From contig JBDHTS010000010.1 of NCBI GenBank assembly GCA_039808845.1, forward strand, positions 1-38,757: 38,757 nucleotides of DNA, read 5' to 3'. The translations under genes were made by a program, and so were the position numbers. This document shows, piece by piece, positions 8,023-15,940 of this stretch (positions are counted from its first letter, which is position 1; each line of letters begins with the position of its first letter). This DNA is from JBDHTS01 sp039808845. GTDB lineage: Bacteria > Pseudomonadota > Alphaproteobacteria > Micavibrionales > Micavibrionaceae. The notes under the pieces were generated by a model. That model was not told the origin of the DNA and made no database searches. It saw only the letters and a list, made by a program, of their open reading frames with translations.

Positions 8023-8439
8023 TTACGGTGAAAACTGGTGAGATTTTTCAATGACCCGGTCGTTCTGATCCAGGTCTATTTTCCATACATGCAAGCATGG
8101 GGAGTCATACCAAAGGCGGCTAACACAATTGCCCGTGCAAGGATCTCTGGGATGTATAAGAGAGGGCTCTCCCATTTTAGAAATAACCGATTCTTTAGTG
8201 TCGCCAACTCGGATGGTTTCGAAAACTATGTTTGTTCTTTTTGATAAAAAATTACATATTGGGGGGCCAATAGCGACGCTAAAAAGTAGTATTCCTATTA
8301 AGGCGATAACCGTTATCCCCGAAAAAACAGCAAATTTTTTTAAAATATTGCTTTTTTGTAGTTTGGAATCGTTGTTCACGTTATCGACCTGCTGCGCATG
8401 GTTCTGATGATGGGCAGGGATTTTTTTTACTATTACCAC
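8023..8439 (-). CDS. Membrane-anchored SmpA/BamE-like small protein; candidate immunity protein
   Basis: The product has a polar N-terminus, one membrane segment (FSGITVIALIGILLFSVAI) and a C-terminal domain with the SmpA/OmlA-like pattern 'IRVGDTKESVISKMGEPSLI', followed by four cysteines (CTGNC, SPCLHV and an earlier C before the domain). The nominal ATG at 8439 overlaps the toxin C-terminal frame by 59 nt. A GTG at 8379 begins one base after the toxin stop (TAAcGTG), with a weak AGG upstream, and gives a 119-residue version. Immediate downstream placement, AT-rich DNA and a membrane-tethered external domain suit an immunity protein for a secreted RHS toxin. That role is inferred; the family itself is mainly structural. 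Confidence 0.6.
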   Translation of the reverse strand: MVIVKKIPAHHQNHAQQVDNVNNDSKLQKSNILKKFAVFSGITVIALIGILLFSVAIGPPICNFLSKRTNIVFETIRVGDTKESVISKMGEPSLIHPRDPCTGNCVSRLWYDSPCLHVWKIDLDQNDRVIEKSHQFSP

Positions 8440-8728
8440 TACCCGGATTAAATTGGTTTATAACATCGTCAGGTATTCTTCCACCCTGAGGAATGTTAAT
8501 TGTTGTAGCGTTTGGCATTGCTGCAGCGAGTCCTCTCACATCTATAGGAAGCTTTAAGCCTGGTCCAAAAACAGCATAATCAGGCAATTTTATTCCTGCA
8601 GCATTAATAGCCCCCATGGTTCTAGCTGCGCAATTATCAAAATAGCCAATACCAAGCTGATTTGGATATTTATTTAGATAATTCAATGCTCCTATATCCT
8701 GTTGAGGGGTAGTTTTGATAATGGTCAA
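8381..8728 (-). CDS. C-terminal piece of the RHS toxin domain (papain-like, Cys half), detached by inversion
   Basis: The listed start is a TTG, but the frame is open without a stop up to 8792, where the inversion joint lies. The upstream residues read TPLGTSVSDFLNNQSRTRD. The core is 'GIGYFDNCAARTMGAINAAG', an NC-motif typical of circularly permuted papain-like hydrolase domains in which a histidine strand comes first and the cysteine later. The histidine half, 'YNIFGHSAIAVTGSGVYSYG', sits at the end of the plus-strand RHS ORF (11480-11540). Joining them through the shared GA dinucleotide gives 'VYSYGTDTPLGTSVSDF' in frame. On its own this fragment has no signal peptide or ribosome site and is unlikely to be made. 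Its DNA is clearly AT-richer than the RHS core, as usual for exchangeable toxin tips. Confidence 0.75.
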   Translation of the reverse strand: MTIIKTTPQQDIGALNYLNKYPNQLGIGYFDNCAARTMGAINAAGIKLPDYAVFGPGLKLPIDVRGLAAAMPNATTINIPQGGRIPDDVINQFNPGSGNSKKNPCPSSEPCAAGR

Positions 8729-8775
8729 TGTTATATCCCTAGTCCTAGATTGGTTATTGAGAAAATCAGAAACTG

Positions 8776-11562
8776 ATGTACCAAGGGGCGTATCTTTCCT
8801 ATGACGACGCGACCGGGAACCGCGCCGTCACCGGCCCGCTCGGCATCCAGGAAACCTACAAATTCACGACGCTGCAGGGCGTCCCGAAAGTCTCGCAGAT
8901 CGACCGGGCGGCGAATGGCGGCATCGGCGCGGCCTCGCGCCTGTTCACCTACGATTCCGCCGGGTATCTGGCCAGCCAGACCGACTGGAACGGCAACCAG
9001 ACCGCATTCACCAACAACAGCTACGGCCTGCCGACGTCCATCGTCTACGCCTCCGGCACGTCGATTTCGCACACATCGGGCATCGCCTACAGTTCGACAT
9101 GGCCGCGCCTGCCGCTGACCATCACCACGCCGGGCGTCACGACCGGCCTCACCTATGACAGCAGCGGGAACATGCTGACCCGCACCCTGACCGACACGAC
9201 GACGCAGACCGTTCCTTACCCGACCAACGGCCAGACGCGGACATGGACCTATACCTGGAATTCCACTGGGCAGCTTTTGAGCGTCCAGCTTCCGCGCACC
9301 GATGTCACCGCCAAGACGAGCTACGGCTATGCGGGCGGCGTTCTGAATAAAATTACGGACGCCCTCGGCTATGTGACGACCATCAGCACCTACAAGGACG
9401 GCGGCCTGCCGAAGAATGTGGGCGATCCGAACGGAGTCCAGACCGCCTTTGCATGGAACAGCCGCCTTCGCCTGTCCTCGATTACTGTGTTCACATCATC
9501 GGGCAATTTCGTGACCGGCTTCACCTATGACAGCGCGGGCAACCTCACGCGCGGCACCCCGCCCGACAACGCTTATCTCAACTACGCTTACGACAACGCG
9601 CACCGCCTGACCAAGATCACCAACCGCCTGTCCGAGACGCAGAATTTTACCCTCGATGCGGCGGGCAATGTCACGCAGGACCTCTGGAAAAACGCCTCGA
9701 ACGTGACGACGCGCCAGCAGACGGCGACGTTCGACGCGCTGGGCCGGATGCTGACCGATGTGGGCGGCATGTCGCAAACGACCTCCATCACCTACGACAG
9801 CAACAGCAATGTCCTGACCGTCACCAATCCGCTGTCGCGCACCACGACGCAGACATGGGACGCACTGAACAGGCCGGTTGGCATCACCGACGCGGCCGTC
9901 AATTTCACGAGCGTCAGTTACGACGCCCACGACCGCCCCACGGCGATTAGAGATCCCAAGGGAAACACGACCAGTTATATTTACAACGGCTTCGGGAACC
10001 TGATCCAGCAGACCAGCCCGGACAGCGGAACCACCGTCTGGACCTATGACGAAAACGGCAACGTGCTCAGCCGCACCGACGCGACGAGCGCCGTCACCAA
10101 TTACACCTGGGACGCGCTCGACCGGCCTCTGACCCGCGCCTATCCCGCCGATTCCAGCCTGAATGTCACCTACACTTACGACCAGACCGGGCATGGCTAC
10201 GGCATCGGGCAACTGACCACGCTGCGCGACCAGGCGGGCTGTTCCAGCCGCGTCTACGACGCGCGCGGCCTGATGACGAGCGATACGCGCATTGTCGGCG
10301 GCACGGGCACCAGTTGCACGGGCGGCAACAGCTTCACGACCGGCCTGTCCTACGAGAGCGCGGGGCGTTTAAACGGCATCACCTACGGCAGCGGCGGATG
10401 GCTTGTCTCCTACGCCCGCGACAATGCCGGGCAGGTGACGACCGTGACGACGACGCAGCCCGGCATGTCCCCGGTCAATCTGGCGACCTCCGTCACGCAT
10501 ATGCCCTTCGGCCCCGTGAAATCCTTCACATGGGGCAATGGCGTCACCGACACGCGAACCTTCGACCTCGATTACCGCATGACGGGCGTGAAGGACGTGG
10601 GAACGGGCAACATCCAGTATGTCAGCTATGGCTACGACGCCGACGACAATCTGCTGACCTGGACGGATAACGTCACCCCGGCCAACAACCAGACCCTTGC
10701 CTATGATGTCTTAAGCCGGATCAACTATGCATCCGGGCCTTATGGCACGGTCAGCAGCATCACCTACGACAGCAACAGCAACCGCACGGCCTACGGCGCG
10801 ACCAGCTACACCATCCCGTCGACCAGCAACAAAATGTCGAACGCGGGCGGCACGGCAATCACCTACACCAATGCCGGGAACATCAAGGCGATCGGCGCGG
10901 ACACCTACATCTTCAACAAGGAGAACCAGTTGTCGCAGGCGACGGTTTCCGGCACCGCGACGCAGTTCACCTATGACGCCTTCTGGAACCGCCTGCGCTC
11001 GACCACGGGCGGCGTCCAGACCCAGACGCTTTATGATCCCGATGGTGGCGTCTTGTTTCAAAGCACCGGCGGCGTGCAAACGAATTATGCATGGCTGGAC
11101 GGCATGCCTATCGCCGTGATACAGCCCGCCGCCGCCACTATCTCCATGATCCACACAGACCGTCTCGGGACGCCGCAGCGGGCCACGAACGCCAGCAAAA
11201 CCATCGTCTGGACAGGCGATTACCAACCCTTCGGAGCGGTCACGCCCACGACCAGTATCACAATGAACTTCCGCTTACCGGGCCAGTTCGTGGATGCAAC
11301 AGGCTTCTATCACAACGGGGCGAGGGATTATATCCCAGCTTATGGCAGATACCTTGAGAGCGATCCTATTGGGTTGAACGGAGGTATGAATACCTACACC
11401 TACGCACTTAATAATCCATTCAAAAACATTGATCCGTCAGGTTTGGACTTATTAGTTGTTACAGGAGGCTGGAATGGCGGCTATAATATTTTTGGACATA
11501 GTGCGATAGCGGTGACTGGATCTGGCGTCTATAGTTATGGAACTGAACGCTCGTGTAGTTGA
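8776..11562 (+). CDS. RHS/YD-repeat core of a polymorphic toxin, inverted relative to its two ends
   Basis: The 928-codon ORF is almost wholly YD repeats (YDSAGNLTR, YDENGNVLSRTD, YDANRLTKIT-like units). It is followed by the conserved RHS core end 'NFRLPGQFVDATGFYHNG', 'RDYIPAYGRYLESDPIGLNG' and 'NTYTYALNNPFKNIDPSGLD', and then the first 40 residues of a toxin domain (GHSAIAVTGSGVYSYG). It lacks a signal peptide, a ribosome site and any natural start: the first real residues, 'SYDDATGNRAVTGPLG', continue a repeat that begins on the other strand. The last residues, ERSCS, are produced by the inversion joint. In full-length relatives the YD repeats form a shell that encloses the C-terminal toxin. 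As oriented here it is probably silent. Confidence 0.9.
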   Translation: MYQGAYLSYDDATGNRAVTGPLGIQETYKFTTLQGVPKVSQIDRAANGGIGAASRLFTYDSAGYLASQTDWNGNQTAFTNNSYGLPTSIVYASGTSISHTSGIAYSSTWPRLPLTITTPGVTTGLTYDSSGNMLTRTLTDTTTQTVPYPTNGQTRTWTYTWNSTGQLLSVQLPRTDVTAKTSYGYAGGVLNKITDALGYVTTISTYKDGGLPKNVGDPNGVQTAFAWNSRLRLSSITVFTSSGNFVTGFTYDSAGNLTRGTPPDNAYLNYAYDNAHRLTKITNRLSETQNFTLDAAGNVTQDLWKNASNVTTRQQTATFDALGRMLTDVGGMSQTTSITYDSNSNVLTVTNPLSRTTTQTWDALNRPVGITDAAVNFTSVSYDAHDRPTAIRDPKGNTTSYIYNGFGNLIQQTSPDSGTTVWTYDENGNVLSRTDATSAVTNYTWDALDRPLTRAYPADSSLNVTYTYDQTGHGYGIGQLTTLRDQAGCSSRVYDARGLMTSDTRIVGGTGTSCTGGNSFTTGLSYESAGRLNGITYGSGGWLVSYARDNAGQVTTVTTTQPGMSPVNLATSVTHMPFGPVKSFTWGNGVTDTRTFDLDYRMTGVKDVGTGNIQYVSYGYDADDNLLTWTDNVTPANNQTLAYDVLSRINYASGPYGTVSSITYDSNSNRTAYGATSYTIPSTSNKMSNAGGTAITYTNAGNIKAIGADTYIFNKENQLSQATVSGTATQFTYDAFWNRLRSTTGGVQTQTLYDPDGGVLFQSTGGVQTNYAWLDGMPIAVIQPAAATISMIHTDRLGTPQRATNASKTIVWTGDYQPFGAVTPTTSITMNFRLPGQFVDATGFYHNGARDYIPAYGRYLESDPIGLNGGMNTYTYALNNPFKNIDPSGLDLLVVTGGWNGGYNIFGHSAIAVTGSGVYSYGTERSCS
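8793..11546. other. Inverted 2.75-kb segment inside the RHS toxin gene
   Basis: The minus-strand N-terminal ORF breaks off mid-repeat at about 11545, and the minus-strand toxin end begins at 8792. The missing core lies between them in the opposite direction. Rejoining at the dinucleotide TC (8793-8794) / GA (11545-11546) gives 1300 + 2752 + 412 = 4464 nt, an exact multiple of three with no stop, 1487 residues. The joints read 'NYTSVLSYDDATGNR' and 'VYSYGTDTPLGTS'. Around both joints there is a short degenerate inverted match (GCGT, TC, TTCC, AT in the same order with small gaps). Either the locus switches by inversion or this copy was captured after one flip; an assembly error must also be considered. 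Confidence 0.85.
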
Positions 11563-12844
11563 CGCCGCCCGCAAGCTGGCTGGAGGTCGCGCGGCCGGAA
11601 TCGTCATAGCCCCATGTCGCGTAGCGGTTGCCGTTCTCGTCGATGATGCCGGTGAGGGCGAAGGGATAGCTGGCGTTTTCATAGAGATAGGATTGCGACT
11701 GCACGGGGCTGGTATTGTACGAGACGGACGTAAGGGCGCTCTGCCCCGTGCTGCTGTACGTCACATAGCCGTAGGTGAAGTTCAGCGCGTCGGGCGTGGT
11801 GATGCCGGTCAGCAGGCCCGCCGATGAATAGCTGAAACCAAGCTGGCGGCTGTAACTGTCCGACACGTAAGAAATCTGGCTGCTGGCATAGATGATGGCC
11901 TGCGTGTAGCCGTTGCGCAGGCGGATCGAGTTCAACGTGCCCTTGCCGCCGGAGGCGGTGTAAGTCTCAACGGTATTGTCGCCGTCCGTCAGCGTCCATG
12001 TCGATCCGGACGGGTTGGCAAGCGCCATGTCCACGTCGCTGTCGGTCGTATAGGTGCCGGAATTCGAGGAAAAATTGATAACCTGCCCGTCCGGGCGCTC
12101 CGCCGTCACGCCGTAGGAGTTGACGTGCAAATAACGGTCGTAGTTATGCCGCCAGTTTTGCCCCATGCTGGCGGCATAGGTGTCCGGGTTCGCCATGCTG
12201 TTGTAATAACGGGTGAAGGCAAGCGGGTTTTGCCCGACGGTCGTATAGTCCGGCACGTCGGTGAACATATTGCCGGAACCGAGGTCTATCGGCTCTCCGC
12301 ACGACGCCGCGCCCGGCCGGGCGCAGGCGATGCCAAGGGATTTGGGGCTGAACCAGTGACCATTGGGCGGCGTATTGACAAACCCATAAGTTTTTGGTGC
12401 TCCTGTATATCCCTCGAATATCTCGCCTTTGTCCTGGGAGTTTGAATCCGTCCCCATTGCGATAGGATCGAAAGGCCCCGGAAAAGTGCCTGCGTTAAAC
12501 AGCCATCCGGTAATTGCTCCATTTGTGAACGTAAAAGATGTCGTGTCCAAATCCGAAAGGCTGCTCAGCGAGCCGATTCCGGACACGCTTAGACTGTAAG
12601 ATAGAAGGTTATCAACTGTAATAGTTCCAGTATAATTTGCAGGAACGCCAAAAAGAGTCACTGATCCATTGACGGAACCGCTACCGATACACGGCGGCGA
12701 ACCGAGGCCCGTATCCTCGCAATCTTCAAGGCTGAAAGCTGGCCCCATATAGGTATAAGTCTGAACCTGCGCCGATGATGGCGCAGCATAAATAAACGCA
12801 GCGGAAAGAAGGGCCAAGGCCGTCAAGCTGGCTGCGTTTCTCAT
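11459..12844 (-). CDS. N-terminal piece of the RHS toxin, with signal peptide
   Basis: It opens with a Sec signal peptide (SLTALALLSAAFIYAAPSSA then Q). A beta-rich domain follows (about residues 27-165; 'GSVNGSVTLFGVPANYTGTI') that resembles secreted PEP-CTERM-type folds. Next is the RHS-associated entry domain 'CGEPIDLGSGNMFTDVPDYT' / 'LAFTRYYNS', and then YD repeats up to 'YATWGYDDSGRATSSQLAGG' and 'VNYTSV'. The last 28 codons, from 'QFHNYRRQ' to the stop at 11459, come from reading the inverted segment backwards and are not native. ATG 12844 has a GGGGGA ribosome site upstream. In the present orientation only this exported, toxin-less piece could be translated. The native part is 433 residues. 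Confidence 0.88.
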   Translation of the reverse strand: MRNAASLTALALLSAAFIYAAPSSAQVQTYTYMGPAFSLEDCEDTGLGSPPCIGSGSVNGSVTLFGVPANYTGTITVDNLLSYSLSVSGIGSLSSLSDLDTTSFTFTNGAITGWLFNAGTFPGPFDPIAMGTDSNSQDKGEIFEGYTGAPKTYGFVNTPPNGHWFSPKSLGIACARPGAASCGEPIDLGSGNMFTDVPDYTTVGQNPLAFTRYYNSMANPDTYAASMGQNWRHNYDRYLHVNSYGVTAERPDGQVINFSSNSGTYTTDSDVDMALANPSGSTWTLTDGDNTVETYTASGGKGTLNSIRLRNGYTQAIIYASSQISYVSDSYSRQLGFSYSSAGLLTGITTPDALNFTYGYVTYSSTGQSALTSVSYNTSPVQSQSYLYENASYPFALTGIIDENGNRYATWGYDDSGRATSSQLAGGVNYTSVQFHNYRRQIQSPLSHYVQKYYSRHSSLL

Positions 12845-12910
12845 AAAATCCCCCGTTGTGCCGCGTCAATCATACCGATTTATAGTTTCACTATCCTTAA
12901 CATCATCTTA

Positions 12911-13140
12911 AGGAGAGAGGAGAATACATGCGCTCTGTCCGCTTGCCGCCGCCCAAAGCGCCGCAGGCTTTTTTTAACACGGCGATCACGGCGGACACGG
13001 CGATGGCCTTGCTCAAAATCGCCGTGTCCGCCGTGATCGCCGTGTTTCATTCTTATTCATCTGATATTTTATTCATAGGCGATTGCCTCCCTCTTCGCAG
13101 GAGAGAGGAGAATGAAACTTGCCGCCGCCCAAAGCGCCGC
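12911..13140. repeat. Direct duplication flanking a hairpin, between the RHS gene and the aldo/keto reductase
   Basis: The block AGGAGAGAGGAGAAT followed after a short variable spacer by CTTGCCGCCGCCCAAAGC and GCCGC occurs at 12911-12964 and again at 13099-13140. The spacer is 16 nt in the first copy and 4 nt in the second. A perfect 29-bp hairpin lies between the copies. It looks like a segmental duplication or insertion event in the region that precedes the reductase gene. No gene is present in 12845-13172. Confidence 0.6.
12976..13046. repeat. Perfect 29-bp palindrome with 13-nt loop
   Basis: The arm 12976-13004 (AACACGGCGATCACGGCGGA then CACGGCGAT) is matched base for base by 13018-13046 in reverse complement; the loop is 12 or 13 nt (13005-13017). 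The arms are built of a CACGG-CG-AT sub-motif. It is preceded by a run of T (12969-12975) on the plus strand, which would follow the stem on neither transcript in the classic terminator position, so I treat it as a dispersed palindromic element and not as a terminator. Confidence 0.75.
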
Positions 13141-13172
13141 TATATTGATGGCAAAGCCGCAGGAGGCCGCTC

Positions 13173-14009
13173 ATGGAATTCATCACCGTCCAGAACCGCA
13201 GGATCCCCGCTCTCGGCTACGGCACGTGGAAGCTGGCGGGGGCGGAATGCGTCAGGGGCGTCGAAACCGCGCTGAACATCGGTTACCGCCATATCGACAC
13301 CGCCCAGATTTACCAGAATGAGGAAGAAGTCGGCCAGGCGGTCAAGGGCAGCGGCATTCCGCGCGGCGAGATTTTCCTGACCACCAAGGTCTGGATGGAC
13401 AACGTCCGCGCGGGCGACCTGCAGATGTCGGTCAATGACAGCCTCGTCAAGCTGCAGACCGATTATGTCGATCTCCTCCTGATCCACTGGCCGGTCAGGA
13501 ATGTCAGCCTGAACGAACAGATGCAGGCGCTCTGCGACGTGCAGAACCAGGGCCTGGCGAAGCTGATCGGCGTGTCGAACTTCACGGTGGCGCAGATGAA
13601 GGAAGTGGCGGACGATCTGGGCGTGAGAATCGCGAACGACCAGGTCGAGTACCATCCGTTCCTGAATCAGCAGCCGGTGCTGGATTTCGTCCGGTCGCAC
13701 GGCATGTTCCTGACGGCCTATTCCCCCGTCGCGCGCGGCAAGGTGCTGGAAGACCTGACCGTCCGCCGCATCGCCCAGAAATACGGCAAGACCCCGGCCC
13801 AGATCGCGCTCCGCTGGCTGGTCCAGCAGCCCTCCGTCGCCGCGATCCCGAAGGCCGCGAGGGAAGAACACGCGCGCAGCAATTTCGATATCTTCAGCTT
13901 CCGCCTGACGGACGAGGAGATGAAATCCCTCCACGCCCTCGCCCGCCCCGACGGCCGCCTGATCAACCCGGACTGGGCGCCGGAGTGGGATGTGGCGGAG
14001 GCAGCGTAG
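13173..14009 (+). CDS. Aldo/keto reductase
   Basis: The 278-residue protein has the AKR fold signature from the start ('RRIPALGYGTWKLAG'). The catalytic tetrad can be placed: Asp42 and Tyr47 in 'HIDTAQIYQNEEEVG', Lys72 in 'LTTKVWMDN' and His105 in 'LLIHWPVRN'. The NADPH-binding end 'AAIPKAAREEHARSNFDIF' is also present. It reduces aldehydes or ketones, as in the YeaE/DkgB-like group of small bacterial AKRs; the substrate cannot be told. The ribosome site GGAGG lies 7 bases before ATG 13173. Its 3' end overlaps the convergent acyl-CoA dehydrogenase frame by 47 bp. Confidence 0.93.
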   Translation: MEFITVQNRRIPALGYGTWKLAGAECVRGVETALNIGYRHIDTAQIYQNEEEVGQAVKGSGIPRGEIFLTTKVWMDNVRAGDLQMSVNDSLVKLQTDYVDLLLIHWPVRNVSLNEQMQALCDVQNQGLAKLIGVSNFTVAQMKEVADDLGVRIANDQVEYHPFLNQQPVLDFVRSHGMFLTAYSPVARGKVLEDLTVRRIAQKYGKTPAQIALRWLVQQPSVAAIPKAAREEHARSNFDIFSFRLTDEEMKSLHALARPDGRLINPDWAPEWDVAEAA

Positions 14010-15930
14010 CCGTCGATGCTGTGACCCCGCGCCGAAGCCGCTGGCGCTCCGGATAAGGCCGTTCCTCAACGCCGATCTGGCGGTCGCTTTGCGGGGGAAC
14101 GAGATGTTCAGGTTCCATCGCCAGAACGCTTTCAAGCGGCGCGTTAATCAGCGCGGAAAGGCCGGCAACGCGCGGCGTCATGACGCGATGAATGTAATGC
14201 TGTCCGAGCGCCAGCTGCGTTTCATAATAAGAGCGGTGTTTCACATCCATGTCGGGATCGCGCTCCAGGCAATCCTGCGCAGCGTCCATCATTTTCAGCC
14301 ACATGCGCCCCATCGACACATAGCCCATCATATCGAGCACGGGTTTCGAGATTGCCAGGATTTCATCGTGCTGTTGCGCCAGTCCGCGCGCGATCAGGTC
14401 GGCGCCCATGACCCCTGCGGCGGTCCGGAGCGCTGATTCCAGCTTCGGCAATTCGTCCGGGTGCCGCCCTTTCGCCTGAGCATTAAAAATTTCATTCAGG
14501 AAGCCCTGAAATTCCAATCCGACGCGCGACAGGAAATCTCTTGGATCCAGGACTTTGCGGTACACGAGATCCATGGCCTGAACAGGGTTTGTGCCTTCGT
14601 AAATCGTGCCGATAATCGCATCACGGAAAAATTGCTCCACACCTGTCTCGGTGATGAAGCCCGTGCCGCCATGGATCTGAATACCCATGCGCGATGCTTC
14701 AACGCTTAAATCCGTGCCGAAGGATTTCAGGATCGGCGTCATCAGTGCTACGAAATCTTCATGCTTTCTCCGGAATTGCTCGTCCGGATGATGTTTTGCG
14801 AGATCTTGCTGCATAGCCGTATGCTGGATCATGGCGCGGAGACCCTGGATCATGCACCGCATATCCATCAGGTCGCTGCGGACGTTCGCATGCTGGATGA
14901 TCTTCACGCGTTCGGCCTTCGGATCGCGCGCCTCGCTAATCCGCGATCCCTGTACGCGTTCGGACGCGTAAAGCGTCGCATTCTGGCAGGCAATCTCAGC
15001 GAGTCCCAATCCCTGAAGCGCAACCTTGATCCGCGCATCGTTCATCATCGAGAACATGGCGGACATGCCCTTATGTGGCTCTCCAACCAGCCAGCCCTTC
15101 GCACCGTCGAATACAAGGTTGCAGGTGGCAGAGCCGTGTATGCCCATTTTCTTTTCAATACGCCGGCAATGAACGCCATTGCCTTTACCTGGTTTGCCCT
15201 GTTCGTCGAGCGCCAGTTTCGGCACGACGAACAGACTGATCCCCTTGATTCCGGGCGGCGCATCAGGCAGACGCGCCAGCACCAGGTGGCAAATCTGGCC
15301 ATCATCTGTCAGATCGTGCTCGCCGCAGCTGATAAAGATTTTTTCGCCCGTAATGGCGTATGTTCCGTCGCCCAGAAGGTTGGCGTTCGTTCGGACACGC
15401 GCTAGGTCCGTCCCGGCATCCGGCTCGGTCAGGCACATCGTGCCAGTCCACGTGCCGGAATAGAGCATGCGAAGAAATAATCTTTTAATTTCCTCCGCCG
15501 CATTGAGATCAAGCGCATGCGCATGCCCCGCCGTCAGGCCGGGATAGGTGGCCAGGGAGAAGTTGGCGGAAGCCTGAAGTTCGGTAACCGCTGTATTGAG
15601 AATATGCGGCGCGCCCTGGCCCCCATATTCTTTATTTCCTGTCAGTCCGATAAAGCCCAGCTTGGCGAATTCCTGAAACGCAGCCTTGAAGCCGTCCGGT
15701 GTTTTCACCGTGAATGTTTTCGAATCGTGGGTGCACCCTTGCATATCGCCTATGGCATTGAGCGGCAAGGCAACATCCGTCGCGAACTGGGCGGCCAAAT
15801 CGATGACCTGCAGCATCGTTTCCCAGTTGAAATCTTCATAGGCCTCGATCCGCGACAGGCGTCCCGCGCCCAGCACCTGGTTCATCACGAAGCGGATATC
15901 GTCCAGTGGCGGCATATAACGTTGCGGCAT
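13963..15930 (-). CDS. Acyl-CoA dehydrogenase (FadE/DmdC-like, about 600-aa type)
   Basis: This FAD enzyme makes the trans-2-enoyl-CoA in the first oxidation of beta-oxidation. Motifs are 'GTMCLTEPDAGTDLARVRT' (FAD/substrate loop), 'YAITGEKIFISCGEHD', 'IHGSATCNLVFDGAKG', 'GIQIHGGTGFITETGVEQFF' and 'IIGTIYEGTNPVQAMDLV', where the Glu of YEGT is the usual catalytic base. A C-terminal extension of about 150 residues is typical of the long DmdC/FadE-type subfamily, so the acyl chain or a substrate such as methylmercaptopropionyl-CoA cannot be decided. It is the last gene of the operon, 10 bp after the hydratase/dehydrogenase, with an AGAGGA ribosome site. The final 35 residues (RQRLRRGV…PPPHPTPAPSPG) run into the convergent reductase and look non-native, as if an original stop was lost. 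Confidence 0.95.
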   Translation of the reverse strand: MPQRYMPPLDDIRFVMNQVLGAGRLSRIEAYEDFNWETMLQVIDLAAQFATDVALPLNAIGDMQGCTHDSKTFTVKTPDGFKAAFQEFAKLGFIGLTGNKEYGGQGAPHILNTAVTELQASANFSLATYPGLTAGHAHALDLNAAEEIKRLFLRMLYSGTWTGTMCLTEPDAGTDLARVRTNANLLGDGTYAITGEKIFISCGEHDLTDDGQICHLVLARLPDAPPGIKGISLFVVPKLALDEQGKPGKGNGVHCRRIEKKMGIHGSATCNLVFDGAKGWLVGEPHKGMSAMFSMMNDARIKVALQGLGLAEIACQNATLYASERVQGSRISEARDPKAERVKIIQHANVRSDLMDMRCMIQGLRAMIQHTAMQQDLAKHHPDEQFRRKHEDFVALMTPILKSFGTDLSVEASRMGIQIHGGTGFITETGVEQFFRDAIIGTIYEGTNPVQAMDLVYRKVLDPRDFLSRVGLEFQGFLNEIFNAQAKGRHPDELPKLESALRTAAGVMGADLIARGLAQQHDEILAISKPVLDMMGYVSMGRMWLKMMDAAQDCLERDPDMDVKHRSYYETQLALGQHYIHRVMTPRVAGLSALINAPLESVLAMEPEHLVPPQSDRQIGVEERPYPERQRLRRGVTASTATLPPPHPTPAPSPG

Positions 15931-15940
15931 GATATGTCCT

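Noticed and set aside
9496..10212. Minus-strand ORF of 238 codons inside the RHS core
   Set aside because: Antisense shadow of YD repeats; low-complexity Val/Gly/Arg reading with no protein features.
8769..11546. AACTGA direct repeat at 8771 and 11541 as an integration duplication
   Set aside because: Six bases in direct orientation can occur by chance, and the frame-restoring exchange needs inverted, not direct, sites.
12976..13046. CRISPR or terminator reading of the CACGGCGAT-rich hairpin
   Set aside because: There are only two mirrored arms with no spacer series, and no T run in the right place.
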